Below, in pieces: positions 5,856 through 6,208 of a stretch of DNA of 6,208 nt. The stretch is from Desulfuromonadales bacterium C00003107. Its GTDB lineage: Bacteria > Desulfobacterota > Desulfuromonadia > Desulfuromonadales > Syntrophotaleaceae. Below the pieces are notes generated by a model. That model was not told where the DNA came from, searched no databases, and saw only the letters and a list, made by a program, of their open reading frames with translations. The stretch is taken from positions 1-6,208 of the forward strand of contig MAXT01000172.1 in assembly GCA_001751225.1 (NCBI GenBank), written 5' to 3'. Position 1 is the first letter of the stretch, and every line of letters starts with the position of its first letter. The translations under genes and the position numbers were made by a program.

Positions 5856-5858
5856 CGG

Positions 5859-6208
5859 TTATAGCGTCGGCGACAGAAAGACCTCCATGCCCCCCTCCTC
5901 CACCAGGGTAAAGGTCACATTGGTGCCCTGGCCGAGACAGCTTTCGGCCATCATCTGACCGCCATGGGCCTCTACGATATTCTTGGCGATGGTCATGCCG
6001 AGCCCCAGGCCACCGGCCGCTGAGTTGGAGGCATCGACCCGGAAAAACTTGTCAAACACCCTTTCCAGCTGTTCCGGGGACATCCCGATCCCCTGGTCCT
6101 CGACCGAAACCCGGAATTCAGGACCCAGCTTGTGCCCCTTTATCGAGATCCGGCCGCCGTCGGGAGAAAACTTCACCGCGTTGCTGAGCACGTTGTCCAG
6201 TACCTGGA
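5859..6208 (-). CDS. Sensor histidine kinase, C-terminal ATP-binding domain (partial)
   Basis: Only the last 115 or so residues lie in the window; the gene continues past the right edge. The fragment is a HATPase_c domain with every expected box, numbered from the first complete codon: N box LDNVLSNAVKFSP (3-15), G1 box EDQGIGMS (36-43), F box VFDKFFRVD (50-58), and G2 box GGLGLGMTIAKNIVEAHGG (65-83). ATP binding therefore looks functional. The phospho-accepting histidine, sensor domains and any membrane segments would lie upstream outside the window, so the signal is unknown. The protein ends soon after the domain (VFLSPTL) with no attached receiver domain. The GTG at 6191 is not a real start because it falls inside the N box, in the middle of a conserved motif. 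The amidotransferase gene follows 15 nt downstream, indicating an operon. Confidence 0.93.
   Translation of the reverse strand, partial: QVLDNVLSNAVKFSPDGGRISIKGHKLGPEFRVSVEDQGIGMSPEQLERVFDKFFRVDASNSAAGGLGLGMTIAKNIVEAHGGQMMAESCLGQGTNVTFTLVEEGGMEVFLSPTL

Overview
The window looks like a Desulfuromonadales-type deltaproteobacterium (Geobacter/Pelobacter/Desulfuromonas relatives). This rests on the style of the IleS and LspA proteins, a rhomboid protease with a cytoplasmic N-terminal domain, a good sigma-54-like promoter, and a long palindromic intergenic element of a kind I associate with these genomes. The assignment comes from sequence style and was not tested by a search.

Layout. (1) 3-941, plus strand: a rhomboid intramembrane serine protease whose reading frame runs off the left edge. 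(2) 962-997: a perfect 14-bp hairpin that ends the rhomboid gene and faces the convergent lspA. (3) 1016-4284, minus strand: ileS followed by lspA, overlapping by ATGA, a widespread pair joining isoleucyl-tRNA charging and lipoprotein signal-peptide removal. (4) 4285-5123, the non-housekeeping part: the minus strand carries a compact unit that is easily missed. It has a sigma-54-like -24/-12 element, a 12-bp palindrome over the predicted start point, two more palindromes in the leader, a strong ribosome binding site, a 52-codon ribbon-helix-helix (RHH) gene, a 154-bp long-hairpin element touching its stop codon, and a rho-independent terminator about 80 bp before ileS. (5) 5071-5106: the terminator of the next minus-strand operon. 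(6) 5124-6208, minus strand: the C-terminal end of a sensor histidine kinase (cut by the right edge), followed 15 nt later by a class I glutamine amidotransferase-like protein, very likely one transcript.

The housekeeping genes appear intact with canonical motifs. The most interesting stretch is 4357-4954, which reads as a self-contained, probably autoregulated transcription unit producing a tiny DNA-binding protein and a highly structured 3' RNA. The promoter, operator and RNA roles are inferences from sequence pattern only. No tRNA, rRNA, CRISPR array, transposase gene or phage gene is visible.
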